Notes under the pieces: model-generated
Database searches by the model: none
The model's input: only the letters and a program-made list of their open reading frames with translations
Told to the model about the DNA's origin: nothing
Part shown: piece by piece, positions 1-7,708 of the stretch
Numbering within the stretch: position 1 is the stretch's first letter
Layout: each line of letters begins with the position of its first letter
Translations under genes and position numbers: made by a program
Source of the DNA: JBGTCD01 sp041749015
GTDB lineage: Bacteria; Bacteroidota; Bacteroidia; Cytophagales; Cyclobacteriaceae
Assembly (NCBI GenBank): GCA_041749015.1
Contig: JBGTCD010000157.1
Coordinates: 1 to 14,069, forward strand
DNA: 14,069 nucleotides
Direction of reading: 5' to 3'

Positions 1-202
1 TGAAGGTAGGGTATTCCTAAAATTTGTTGTTGATGAAAAAGGACAAATTTCACAAGTTGAAGTTCAAAGAGGTATTGGTGGAGGATGTGATGAGGAAGCA
101 GTAAGAGTATTAAAAACTGCCCCCAGATTTAATCCAGGTAAGCAAAGGGGTAAGCCCGTAAAGTCCTGGATGTCTCTTGCCATCAACTTCCGTTTGAATT
201 AA
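1..202 (+). CDS. TonB-family energy transducer, C-terminal fragment (cut by window edge)
   Basis: This is the last 66 codons of a gene that begins outside the window; the reading frame starts at base 2 and ends with TAA at 200-202. The visible part is a TonB C-terminal domain, with the pattern LKFVVD, then DEEAVRVL, PRFNPGKQ and PVKSWM near the end. In TonB proteins this periplasmic domain touches the TonB box of outer-membrane receptors and passes on energy from the ExbB/ExbD motor. By hand alignment it is identical at about half of its positions (35 of 66) to the end of the next gene, so the two are tandem paralogues. The N-terminal anchor and proline-rich linker cannot be seen. Family assignment is firm; which receptor it serves is unknown. 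Confidence 0.9.
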   Translation, partial: EGRVFLKFVVDEKGQISQVEVQRGIGGGCDEEAVRVLKTAPRFNPGKQRGKPVKSWMSLAINFRLN

Positions 203-228
203 TAAATACGATAAAATTTTTAGACCTA

Positions 229-259
229 AACCCTTCTGGTTACCAGAAGGGTTTTTTTA
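229..259 (+). terminator. Rho-independent terminator after the first tonB-like gene
   Basis: An 11-bp perfect stem (229-239 pairing with 243-253, AACCCTTCTGG / CCAGAAGGGTT) with a 3-base loop is followed by a run of T. It lies 26 bases after the upstream stop codon. It should separate transcription of the two tonB paralogues, so the second needs its own promoter in about 260-329 or depends on read-through. Confidence 0.93.
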
Positions 260-329
260 TGCAAAATAATTCTAGATTTCATTCGTTTTAGAGTTGTCTA
301 AAATTTTGTTTGGCTTAAATCTAAAAATC

Positions 330-1007
330 ATGAAAACCTCGAACCTTTCCGAAAAAAAGAATGGCAAAAAGTATCATTTGAATTTAAGTATTGGCCTCAC
401 CCTGGCACTGGCCTTGGTAATTATGGCCTTCGAATGGCCTGCTACCTATATTGTCAAAAAAATTGACTTTGAATATTTGCACCCCCTGGAAGAAGTATTG
501 GTGATTCAACCCACAGAAATCGAACCGCCAAGGCCTCCTCAGCCAAAGAAGGAGCCTAAAATCGAGCAAATAATTAATCCAGAACCAGAACCAGACTTTT
601 TAGAAACACCATTAACTCCCGTACCTGATATTGAAACTGCGATTGAAGATATATTAAATGAAGGCCCCCCAACAGAGGTGGTGGATGACCGTCCCTTCTT
701 TCTACCGTCCGAATCACAAGCCTCTTTCCCCGGTGGTATCGAGGCATGGTATGATTATTTGCGTAAATCCATAAAATACCCAAGGAGAGAAAAAAATATG
801 GGAATTGAAGGCAAAGTGACATTAAAGTTTGTTGTGGACAAAACTGGCATAATTGACCAAATAGAGGTTATAAAAAGTGCCGGTGAAAATTTTGATAATG
901 AAGCAATCCGGGTTCTTATGGAATCTCCGCCATTTATACCGGGCAGACAAGGAGAAGTGCCAGTAAAATCCTGGATGGTGACTACCATCAGTTTTAGAGT
1001 GCAATAA
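330..1007 (+). CDS. TonB-family energy transducer protein
   Basis: A 225-residue TonB-like protein of the inner membrane and periplasm. An uncleaved N-terminal anchor spans about residues 17-35 after a short lysine-rich cytoplasmic tail. A proline/glutamate-rich spacer follows at about 60-101 (PPRPPQPKKEP, later EPEPD), and the TonB C-terminal domain occupies about 132-225, beginning SFPGG and ending with PVKSWM and an FR pair. The family links the proton-motive-force motor ExbB/ExbD to outer-membrane TonB-dependent receptors. I chose the ATG at 330; a TTG at 294 in the same frame would add twelve residues ahead of the basic tail and looks less likely. The gene follows a paralogue, is cut off from it by a terminator, and converges on yicC. 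No exbB, exbD or receptor gene is nearby, so the partner is unknown. Confidence 0.9.
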   Translation: MKTSNLSEKKNGKKYHLNLSIGLTLALALVIMAFEWPATYIVKKIDFEYLHPLEEVLVIQPTEIEPPRPPQPKKEPKIEQIINPEPEPDFLETPLTPVPDIETAIEDILNEGPPTEVVDDRPFFLPSESQASFPGGIEAWYDYLRKSIKYPRREKNMGIEGKVTLKFVVDKTGIIDQIEVIKSAGENFDNEAIRVLMESPPFIPGRQGEVPVKSWMVTTISFRVQ

Positions 1008-1019
1008 GGATTGTTGTTA

Positions 1020-1047
1020 TAGGTGTGCTGATTATTCAGCGCACCTA
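1020..1047. terminator. Hairpin between convergent tonB-like gene and yicC
   Basis: A 12-bp stem (1020-1031 with 1036-1047; one G-T wobble, otherwise perfect) closes a TTAT loop. It begins 12 bases after the tonB stop and lies two bases beyond the yicC stop on the other strand, so it can act for both convergent genes. Neither side carries a strong T-tract, so it is a probable bidirectional terminator or mRNA 3'-end stabiliser rather than a textbook intrinsic terminator. Confidence 0.65.
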
Positions 1048-1049
1048 CT

Positions 1050-1925
1050 TCAAATTATATTGAGGGTTTGCTCCTTGATTTTTTCAAGTTCTTCCTTCAT
1101 CACCACCACCAACCGCTGCATGGTGGCATCGCCCGCTTTACTTCCTATGGTATTCACTTCTCTACCTATTTCCTGGGCAATGAAACCAAGTTTTTTTCCT
1201 GGCATCTCAGTATCCAGAGCTTCCCCAAAATGAGTTAAATGGGCAGAAAGACGAATCATTTCTTCATGAATGTCCAGTTTTTCGATAAAATATATGATCT
1301 CCTGCTCCAATCGATTGTCATCTATTTTAACAGAATCCTGAAGAAATTTCTCAAGGTTGCCCTTAATTCGTTCTCTGATCTTTAAAATTCGTTCGCCCTC
1401 CATTAATTTAATTTCCTCTAGGGCTTTACCAATATCAGTGACGCTATTTTGTATTTGAGAGCATAATGCCGCGCCTTCGTTGATACGAAACTGGTCACAA
1501 TCTTCAATTGCATTTTTTATGGCTTCCTCTAGCAAGGCCCAAACTGTTTCTGGCAGGTCCTCTGATTTTGAGGTCATGACATCAGGGGCATTTAAGGCAA
1601 TTGAAAACAAATTAGCATCTTTTGCAGCCACCTCACCGGCCAATTTCTCAAAAAAGGAGTAGTACTCTTTGAATAATGCACTATTATATTTTTTTGAAAC
1701 CTGATCGGCATCCTGAAAATCAAGAACGATTGATAAATTAACCTTGCCTCTACCTAAGGATTCCTCGGCCATCTTTTTTATCTCATGCTCATAAGAAAAT
1801 AAAGTTTGTGGTGCCCTCAATTGAAAATCAAAATATTTTGAATTCAGCGTTTTTATTTGAACTACGATGGAGACCCGGTCTTGTTGCAAAAATGATTTGC
1901 CATATCCGGTCATGGATTTGATCAT
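1050..1925 (-). CDS. yicC: YicC-family endoribonuclease
   Basis: A 291-residue protein of normal length for the YicC/YloC family. The N-terminus starts MIKSMTGYGKS, the family signature, followed by LNSKYFD at about 27-33 and GRGKVNLS around 58-65. The C-terminal DUF1732 domain runs from about residue 205 to the end and carries RLEQEI and the hallmark GKKLGFIAQEIGREVNTIGSKA segment. E. coli YicC has been reported to be an RNA endonuclease acting on small RNAs such as RyhB; the role in Bacteroidota is inferred from homology. The gene is probably cytoplasmic and is the last of a minus-strand series, 51 bases after the large outer-membrane gene. In many bacteria a guanylate kinase gene (gmk) follows yicC; here a hairpin and a convergent gene follow instead. 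The start codon is ATG at 1923-1925. Confidence 0.93.
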   Translation of the reverse strand: MIKSMTGYGKSFLQQDRVSIVVQIKTLNSKYFDFQLRAPQTLFSYEHEIKKMAEESLGRGKVNLSIVLDFQDADQVSKKYNSALFKEYYSFFEKLAGEVAAKDANLFSIALNAPDVMTSKSEDLPETVWALLEEAIKNAIEDCDQFRINEGAALCSQIQNSVTDIGKALEEIKLMEGERILKIRERIKGNLEKFLQDSVKIDDNRLEQEIIYFIEKLDIHEEMIRLSAHLTHFGEALDTEMPGKKLGFIAQEIGREVNTIGSKAGDATMQRLVVVMKEELEKIKEQTLNII

Positions 1926-1976
1926 AAAACTAAAATTTAATCCTTAAATCTAAGGGTAATCAAAATACCAAAAAAA

Positions 1977-4900
1977 TTAAAAGTCAAATCCGAAGGAAGC
2001 AACCAGCCTTGGGGAGCGCTGTTCTTCATTTTCATGCAGCCATGCAAGGTCTAGCTTTAGGTAAAAACCCAAAACTACTGAACGCAAACCTACCCCATAA
2101 CTTATCAGCCAGGGGTTCCTAAAGTCACGTAACTCAACGATAAATGGATCCTGCACGATTATCTTGTCAGTGATGGTGTTTTCATCACTAAATGGAGAAG
2201 GGCCTGTCCAGGCAGATCCGATATCATAAAACCCAGTAATTTGGAAGTTTCGGAAAAAATTACTTGAAATTGGCCCAGCACTAAAATATCTAACCAGTGG
2301 TAATCTTAACTCAGCATTTAGAAGCATTACATTATTACCAAAAAATTCTGCGTACTCATAACCTCTTACACTGGTCACAAACTCGGAGAAAAGAAGATCC
2401 TGATTAAAACCAGGCTCAAGTCTTAGAGGGTTACCCGGGCCCTCCCTGTTGGATCGGTTAAACAGCCAATTATCCACACCCCCAACCATAAAATTCTGAG
2501 GATTGCCACCAAAAAATTTGCCATAAAATCCCCTGACCGCAAAAATTAACTCTCTGTGAATTTCCTGATAATGACGAACATCGGCGGTAACCTTACTGAA
2601 GCCTCTTTGGGTAGATCCTAAACCCTCCTGATTTAGAAAAACAACTTTTGCCCTAGTCCCTTGAATAATATTCATCCCAATCGGATTGCTATTATCAAAT
2701 ACCAACTCCGTATTGATTCCCATAAAATTTTCCTGAATTCCCTCTTCAAAGGTAAAATTGCTTGAGTTAGGTGCATCTGGATTAAGGCTATTAAAAATTG
2801 TGTTGGCGAAAAATGGGTTTACAGACACTCTGGAATACATACCAAGGGGGAACGAAACGCCTGCTTCAATTTTGTTTAGTGTGTAGCGAAACGGCCAGCC
2901 TTCTTGTGGCACATTTAAGAGATAAACTCTTCTGTCTACCTTAATCTTATAATCAAGAAACGACTTTAGGTACTCGTACTCAGCAAAAATGTCCCCGTTT
3001 CTGAAATCAAGGGTACTCATAATACCTCCTGAGAACCGATGATTCTCTAAAAGGTCTGTCATTCGGGTTTCGAGGAGAAGGCCAAAACCTCTAATTGGGT
3101 CAATCACCCAGGAAGTGACTACATTATCTGCCCTGAACATAGTCTCATATGGTAATGGCCCATAAACGGTCGACTTCTTTTGCAACTGCCGATATTGAGT
3201 AAGGAATGAGCCACGCTCCCTTCTTGTGCCCTGAGGTATATTTTCGAAAGTGTAATTATCCGTATTGATGATAATTTCCCCGCGGTATGTTTCTGGATCC
3301 TTTTCCACAACAGGTTCAGGCTCTGGTTCTGATATGGGTTCCTGCTTTCGTTCCTCCTCTTCTGATTTAGCCTGAGTCTCCTTAAGTTTACGCAAATATC
3401 TAACCTGAGCAATTTCCTGCCGGCGGGTAGGGGGTGTAAATATTTGCTTCTTAAAATTTACATCCTGCTTCTCAAAAATCATCGGACTTCCCTTTTTCTG
3501 ACCAACCAAAAACAACCGGTTAGTAGCTCTGTCCAAGTCAAAGTCAGTAATAGTAGTATTATAGTTGGTGAGTTGAATAAAGGTATTTTGGGCTAGGGAA
3601 TATTCATAAAGATTATTAATGCCTTTTTGATCACTGAGATAATAAATTTCATTCTCACTCACGGGGATAGGTTTAATGTCTCGACTAAGGGTATTGGTAA
3701 GCCGCGCAAGTACCAAATTTGTGGTGTCCAAATTATATGCATACAAATTATAAAAAGGAGCTATCTCTGACAGACTGGGTTTATCCGTGATTTTTAATGA
3801 ATCACTATTTCTGTTAGAACTGAAGATAATGGTATTGGAATTGGGGATAAATCTTCCATAAATATTATCAAAGTTATCATCTGTCAGCTTCCTGATCAAC
3901 ATCCTCCGGGTACTGATCAGATAAAGATTATTCTGCCCTAAAGTTTCCGCACTAAAAACAGCAAGTCTACCATTGGAGGAAAATGAAAAATCATGAACTT
4001 GATGAAACCGGTCAAGCACACTGGAAATCTTGCTATTGGTGTTGATATCATACATCCAAAACAAGTTTTTGCCTGCCCTGGTAAAGACAATACCCAGGGT
4101 TTTTTCGTCTGCCCAATCGATTAAAGGCATAGAATAATTCACTTCCTGCTGGATGGCTTTGAATCCGCCTTTAAGTACATTTTTTGTTGCTCCGGACTCT
4201 AAGTTGATGTAATTGACTTCATACTTACCACCTCTGTTTAATACATAGGCCATCCTTGTACCATCTGGACTCAGGCTAACCCCGGTAATAATGCCCCCTT
4301 TGGAGGTAGAGAAAATGGCATTCTCAGGTTGAATAGGAGTGTAATGCTCATCAATAGATGTTGAAAGTTGTGAGTAAAACAACTGCCAATCTTCTAATAA
4401 TTTTTTAAAGGTAACTCCAAGAGTAACATTGATACTCCGCTCTTCATTACGGGTAATTCTGGTATAATTCAGGATGTTTGAAACATTATTACGGCCGTAT
4501 TTTTCAACAATGTAATTCCAAATCGAATGCCCGATAATGGTAGCCTCATCACCAGAAAGCCGGCCTACTTTCTGGGCTCTTTTGTTATTTTGAATAAAAT
4601 CTCTGGTATAGGTATCCATTTCCTGAGACCATCCATGAGCGACATAGCTGGAAATTCCATTGATAAACCAATCAGGGAGATGAAGAAGAATGGCACTTTG
4701 AAACATTTCTGTGAGACTGCCACCATACATCATTTCATTGATCAGGATGTCGGTCACCTTTTCCACCAGTTCCTTCCTTAGCTCAGAAAGGGTCCCGGGA
4801 TGTGCTACTTCTACATGTTCTTTTACAAATTTTGTTTCTCCTCCCGGGCTATAGATTACTTCATTAAGTCCAACATTACTTTGTTGCAGTTCGGCTGCAT

Positions 4901-5189
4901 TATTATAAAGAAAGATTTTAATTTTAGTATATGGTGGGTACCCAATTAGATCTGTAATTCGGTCAAAATCTTCCTCTAAAAAGGTGATCGACTCGCGGGC
5001 TGCCTGCCTGCCGCCTTCGTAAAAATATACATCGAAATTTTCGGAACTGAGAAAGGACCAATTAAAACTTTTGTGCTGGATCCGGTTTTTACCAAATTTC
5101 ACATCAGCATTTTGGGCAAATAAATCCGATTCAATACCTAGAAAAAGGATTGAAAAAACAAAAACGAATGGACCCAGATGTTTAAGCAT
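1977..5189 (-). CDS. Outer-membrane fusion protein: degenerate MA-type peptidase domain, TolB-like propeller, Omp85-like barrel
   Basis: A 1070-residue exported protein. A signal peptide covers residues 1-26, with likely cleavage after LFAQ. Residues about 45-280 look like the gluzincin-type peptidase MA-like fold, but where HExxH is expected there is NEMMY (151-155), and the later LPDWF-ING (171-178) lacks the usual glutamate, so zinc catalysis seems lost. Residues about 292-575 form a TolB/DPPIV-N-like beta-propeller with blades such as LSPDGTRMAYV and GRFIPNSNTIIFSSNR. A charged EPEPEP linker (about 600-632) leads to a barrel (about 690-1070) rich in alternating strands. The barrel has VRGY at 941-944, matching the L6-loop motif of Omp85 proteins, and ends in a terminal phenylalanine (SFGFDF). 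No POTRA domain is visible. The gene starts at an ATG 10 bases after the oxidoreductase stop, suggesting co-transcription. Related proteins in this phylum are often labelled only as Tol-type biopolymer transporter; the actual function is unknown to me. A role in outer-membrane assembly or transport is inference. Confidence 0.8.
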   Translation of the reverse strand: MLKHLGPFVFVFSILFLGIESDLFAQNADVKFGKNRIQHKSFNWSFLSSENFDVYFYEGGRQAARESITFLEEDFDRITDLIGYPPYTKIKIFLYNNAAELQQSNVGLNEVIYSPGGETKFVKEHVEVAHPGTLSELRKELVEKVTDILINEMMYGGSLTEMFQSAILLHLPDWFINGISSYVAHGWSQEMDTYTRDFIQNNKRAQKVGRLSGDEATIIGHSIWNYIVEKYGRNNVSNILNYTRITRNEERSINVTLGVTFKKLLEDWQLFYSQLSTSIDEHYTPIQPENAIFSTSKGGIITGVSLSPDGTRMAYVLNRGGKYEVNYINLESGATKNVLKGGFKAIQQEVNYSMPLIDWADEKTLGIVFTRAGKNLFWMYDINTNSKISSVLDRFHQVHDFSFSSNGRLAVFSAETLGQNNLYLISTRRMLIRKLTDDNFDNIYGRFIPNSNTIIFSSNRNSDSLKITDKPSLSEIAPFYNLYAYNLDTTNLVLARLTNTLSRDIKPIPVSENEIYYLSDQKGINNLYEYSLAQNTFIQLTNYNTTITDFDLDRATNRLFLVGQKKGSPMIFEKQDVNFKKQIFTPPTRRQEIAQVRYLRKLKETQAKSEEEERKQEPISEPEPEPVVEKDPETYRGEIIINTDNYTFENIPQGTRRERGSFLTQYRQLQKKSTVYGPLPYETMFRADNVVTSWVIDPIRGFGLLLETRMTDLLENHRFSGGIMSTLDFRNGDIFAEYEYLKSFLDYKIKVDRRVYLLNVPQEGWPFRYTLNKIEAGVSFPLGMYSRVSVNPFFANTIFNSLNPDAPNSSNFTFEEGIQENFMGINTELVFDNSNPIGMNIIQGTRAKVVFLNQEGLGSTQRGFSKVTADVRHYQEIHRELIFAVRGFYGKFFGGNPQNFMVGGVDNWLFNRSNREGPGNPLRLEPGFNQDLLFSEFVTSVRGYEYAEFFGNNVMLLNAELRLPLVRYFSAGPISSNFFRNFQITGFYDIGSAWTGPSPFSDENTITDKIIVQDPFIVELRDFRNPWLISYGVGLRSVVLGFYLKLDLAWLHENEEQRSPRLVASFGFDF

Positions 5190-5199
5190 TCTAATAAAA

Positions 5200-6255
5200 C
5201 TACGAAAAAAATCTATTATAATTTACCGCGGATTCAAGTTCCTTTTTATGTTCAATTACCTCCAATAAATGCTTTGAATAATAGGGTGCTAAAGATACAC
5301 CTTTTGCTCCAAATCCATTTAACATCCAAACCCTATCAGACTCCTGGCTACAACCCAGCATCGGTCTCCGGTCTTTTGTGGCCGGCCTCACCCCGTACCA
5401 ACCAGATTCTATGGTAACCGGTTCATTCCAGATCTGATAAAGTTTATCTAATAACTCTTTCTCTCCCTTTTTGGTATTACCTGGTTCCAAATTATGGTTA
5501 TCGTAGGTAGCGCCAATTTTAAATTTATTGTTACTAATAGGAATAACGAAAATTCCCCTATTATAGATTAAATCCATATCTACCTCACAGGCTATATCAA
5601 ACCCTTCCCCTTTGACCGGTCTGAATGGCAAATCCTTAAAAAAGGGGTTTTTCATAGCTCCTAATCCTTCACAAAATATGACATGATCCGCTCTTCCTCC
5701 CTCAAAAATTACACCATTTTCTACCAAATTAAGCTTTTCAGGCGGCAATTTCCCGTGGATCATCAATCCTTGAACTTTAAGCCAATCCCTGACGCCACTT
5801 AAAAATTCTTTAACCACCACATTTCCTGACATTTTTAGTAATAAACCTCCATAAGGGTCCTTAAAATATGGTAATCCCATTGGCTGGGTCAAAACCTCCT
5901 TAATAAAAGGAATATAATGGTCATTACTGCTTCTTCCCATCCACTCATTCTGCTCCATGGTAGATATAAATGGCCGGTAAATTGACCTCGGATAGAAAAA
6001 CTTTCTATCGAGGAGTATTTCAGCATTTGAATAGAAATCCATCAATTCAGGAAAAAGCAAATCTGCTTTCCAGGTCTTTACCATATTTCTACCAGAAATC
6101 GGATTGAACAGCCCTGCAGCCGCCTTGGAAGCGGCATTTTCAGAATCATCATCCCAAACCATAAAGGATTTACCCTCCTGGTGGAGCCTAATGGCCATAA
6201 TAGCCCCCGCCAAACCAAGCCCGGCAATGAAATAATTGGTACTTTTGTTGTTCAA
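5200..6255 (-). CDS. FAD-dependent oxidoreductase, DAO (D-amino-acid oxidase/MnmC-like) family
   Basis: A 351-residue cytoplasmic flavoprotein. The dinucleotide-binding GLGLAG (G12, G14, G17) sits at the N-terminus, with the expected acidic residue ending the second strand (FMVWDDD, about 31-37). The second FAD motif is near the C-terminus: GVRPATKDRRPMLG (about 288-301) and NGFGAKGVSLAP (313-324). This pairing is typical of the DAO superfamily, which oxidises amines of amino acids or glycine, or modifies tRNA in MnmC. The substrate cannot be told from sequence. The start is a TTG at 6253-6255: an in-frame TAG lies two codons upstream and the next ATG falls inside the FAD motif, so no ATG start is possible. 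It heads a minus-strand series with the outer-membrane fusion gene and yicC, and is divergent from the hydrolase gene to its right. Confidence 0.87.
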   Translation of the reverse strand: MNNKSTNYFIAGLGLAGAIMAIRLHQEGKSFMVWDDDSENAASKAAAGLFNPISGRNMVKTWKADLLFPELMDFYSNAEILLDRKFFYPRSIYRPFISTMEQNEWMGRSSNDHYIPFIKEVLTQPMGLPYFKDPYGGLLLKMSGNVVVKEFLSGVRDWLKVQGLMIHGKLPPEKLNLVENGVIFEGGRADHVIFCEGLGAMKNPFFKDLPFRPVKGEGFDIACEVDMDLIYNRGIFVIPISNNKFKIGATYDNHNLEPGNTKKGEKELLDKLYQIWNEPVTIESGWYGVRPATKDRRPMLGCSQESDRVWMLNGFGAKGVSLAPYYSKHLLEVIEHKKELESAVNYNRFFS

Positions 6256-6313
6256 TAGCTATTCCATTTATTAAAGAAAAAATAATTTCTTTTTCAAAAG
6301 CTCATCTAAAATC
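6256..6313. promoter_or_regulatory. Divergent intergenic region, presumed to hold two promoters
   Basis: These 58 A/T-rich bases separate the two divergent gene series, so both promoters should start here. A TAATTTCT element at about 6288-6295 on the + strand partly resembles the Bacteroidota -7 consensus TAnnTTTG, but the match is incomplete and no convincing -33 partner was found. The call rests on gene orientation more than on motif. Confidence 0.4.
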
Positions 6314-6958
6314 ATGATTCAAATAAAATATTTTACCTTCAATCCCTTCATGGAAAACACTTTCATCCTTTTTGATGAGGGCGGCCCCGCCATCATTATT
6401 GACCCGGGATGCTCCAACAAGGAAGAAGAAAAAGTATTAACTGATTTTATTAGGTCTCATAAGCTAAATGTAGAAAAAATAGTGAATACCCACTGTCACA
6501 TCGACCATGTACTAGGCAATTTTTATTGTAAGCAGGAATATACGGCATCGCTGATCATTCACAAAACAGAACTGCCCCTGCTGCTTGCTGTGAGTACCTA
6601 TGCCTCAAATTACGGTTTTCACCAGTACCACCATGTAGAGCCTGATGCATTTATCAAGGAAGGTGAAGATTTGACCTTTGGTGATCATCACTTAAAAACC
6701 TTGTTTGTTCCCGGGCATTCACCAGGCCATGTGGCTTTTTATTCACCTGAACAAAAATTTTGTATCGGAGGTGATGTGCTTTTTCATGGAAGTATTGGTC
6801 GGACTGACCTGCCTGGTGGTGACTATGACACTTTAATAAAAAGTATTCATGAGAAACTTTTTCCGCTGGGAGATGACGTCACTGTTTATACCGGGCACGG
6901 TCCCGAAACTACGATAGGAGTAGAAAAATCCACCAATCCTTTTTGTGCAATATCATGA
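6314..6958 (+). CDS. MBL-fold metallohydrolase, glyoxalase II-like (YcbL type)
   Basis: A 214-residue cytoplasmic protein with a complete metallo-beta-lactamase-fold active site: THCHIDH (H60, H62, D64, H65), GHSPGH with H135, the bridging aspartate in GGDVLF (D154), and a final metal-binding histidine in TGHGPET (H195). The GSIGRTDLPGGD block after the bridging aspartate is typical of the YcbL/glyoxalase-II-like branch. It is shorter than classical GloB (about 250 residues), as YcbL-type proteins are. Hydrolysis of a thioester such as S-lactoylglutathione or a similar thiol adduct is the family expectation; the true substrate is not shown. It starts at ATG 6314 and its stop overlaps the pssA start (ATGA), so the two are probably translationally coupled. 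It is the first gene of the plus-strand series leading to porU and porV. Confidence 0.9.
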   Translation: MIQIKYFTFNPFMENTFILFDEGGPAIIIDPGCSNKEEEKVLTDFIRSHKLNVEKIVNTHCHIDHVLGNFYCKQEYTASLIIHKTELPLLLAVSTYASNYGFHQYHHVEPDAFIKEGEDLTFGDHHLKTLFVPGHSPGHVAFYSPEQKFCIGGDVLFHGSIGRTDLPGGDYDTLIKSIHEKLFPLGDDVTVYTGHGPETTIGVEKSTNPFCAIS

Positions 6959-7650
6959 AAATTTTAAGCCCCATTCCGAATTTGATGACTTTGGGTAATC
7001 TGGCTTGTGGGTGCCTGGGCATCATTTTCTTGTTTGAAGGAAAGTCCGAATGGGTATTTTATTTTGTTTTGGTGGGAGCTATTCTGGATTTTGGTGATGG
7101 TTTTGCAGCAAGATTATTAAAAGCGGATTCGGCTTTAGGCAAGGAGCTTGACTCTCTTGCTGACATGGTCACCTTCGGGGTTTTACCTGGCCTGCTGATG
7201 TATGACCTTATCCAAACTGCAGGGGGAGAAACAATTTTATCATATGGAGGTCTATTGATTGCCCTTTTTTCAGCTTTAAGGTTGGCCAGGTTTAATATTG
7301 ATACCCGACAAAGTGAAAATTTCATAGGATTGCCTACACCTGCCAATGCTTTAATCATCACGAGTTTGCCATTTTGGATGAGAATTGGTGATTACTTTCC
7401 TTTTGAATGGGATGCTGCTATTGTGTTTTTAGGAATTTCAATGGTAAGTGCGGCATTATTAGTAAGCCCACTGAATTTGCTTGGTTTAAAATTTACAAAC
7501 CTGATCTGGAAAGATCAGTGGCCTAGGTTTTCGTTATTGATTGCATCATTTATTCTCCTGGTGATTTTAGGATGGTATGCAATACCGCTAATTCTTATTA
7601 TTTACATCCTCATCTCCCAGTTAGCTTTTATTAAAAAGGGTACTAATTAA
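6955..7650 (+). CDS. pssA: CDP-diacylglycerol--serine O-phosphatidyltransferase
   Basis: A 231-residue integral membrane enzyme that joins CDP-diacylglycerol and serine to make phosphatidylserine, the precursor of phosphatidylethanolamine. The full CDP-alcohol phosphatidyltransferase signature is present: D45-x2-D48-G-x2-A-R53-x8-G62-x3-D66-x3-D70. The N-terminus (IPNLMTLGNLACGCLG) is typical of the PssA type rather than PgsA. Several hydrophobic segments follow, with a C-terminal run of leucine/isoleucine-rich helices ending in a KKGTN tail. The ATG at 6955 overlaps the previous stop by four bases; an upstream in-frame TTG at 6943 would only add four residues and lies inside the hydrolase gene. 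porU begins 58 bases downstream on the same strand. Distinguishing serine from other alcohol acceptors rests on overall similarity. Confidence 0.9.
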   Translation: MKILSPIPNLMTLGNLACGCLGIIFLFEGKSEWVFYFVLVGAILDFGDGFAARLLKADSALGKELDSLADMVTFGVLPGLLMYDLIQTAGGETILSYGGLLIALFSALRLARFNIDTRQSENFIGLPTPANALIITSLPFWMRIGDYFPFEWDAAIVFLGISMVSAALLVSPLNLLGLKFTNLIWKDQWPRFSLLIASFILLVILGWYAIPLILIIYILISQLAFIKKGTN

Positions 7651-7656
7651 TGATTG

Positions 7657-7666
7657 GAAACGTTTC
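7657..7666. repeat. Perfect 10-bp palindrome upstream of porU
   Basis: GAAACGTTTC is a perfect inverted repeat with a central CG, six bases after the pssA stop and 42 bases before the proposed porU start. Central-CG palindromes of this kind are used by LacI/GalR-type repressors, but flanking bases do not extend the symmetry well, and no such regulator is in the window. It may be chance. Confidence 0.3.
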
Positions 7667-7708
7667 ATAAGCGATTATTGTTAAAAGTCTGCATTATTTT
7701 CTTCAATA

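Noticed and set aside
3300..3370. Repetitive GGTTC/GGCTC-like sequence resembling a short tandem repeat
   Set aside because: It encodes the Pro-Glu/charged linker of the fusion protein; low complexity is explained by the protein.
3119..3412. 97-codon minus-strand open frame inside the outer-membrane fusion gene
   Set aside because: It is an alternative frame of the charged linker region; no domain, and the main frame is clearly coding.
7678..7702. Possible porU promoter (TTG, then TATTTTCT)
   Set aside because: The spacing of about 14 bases is shorter than the usual Bacteroidota -33/-7 distance, the -7 match is partial, and it would leave almost no leader before the TTG start.
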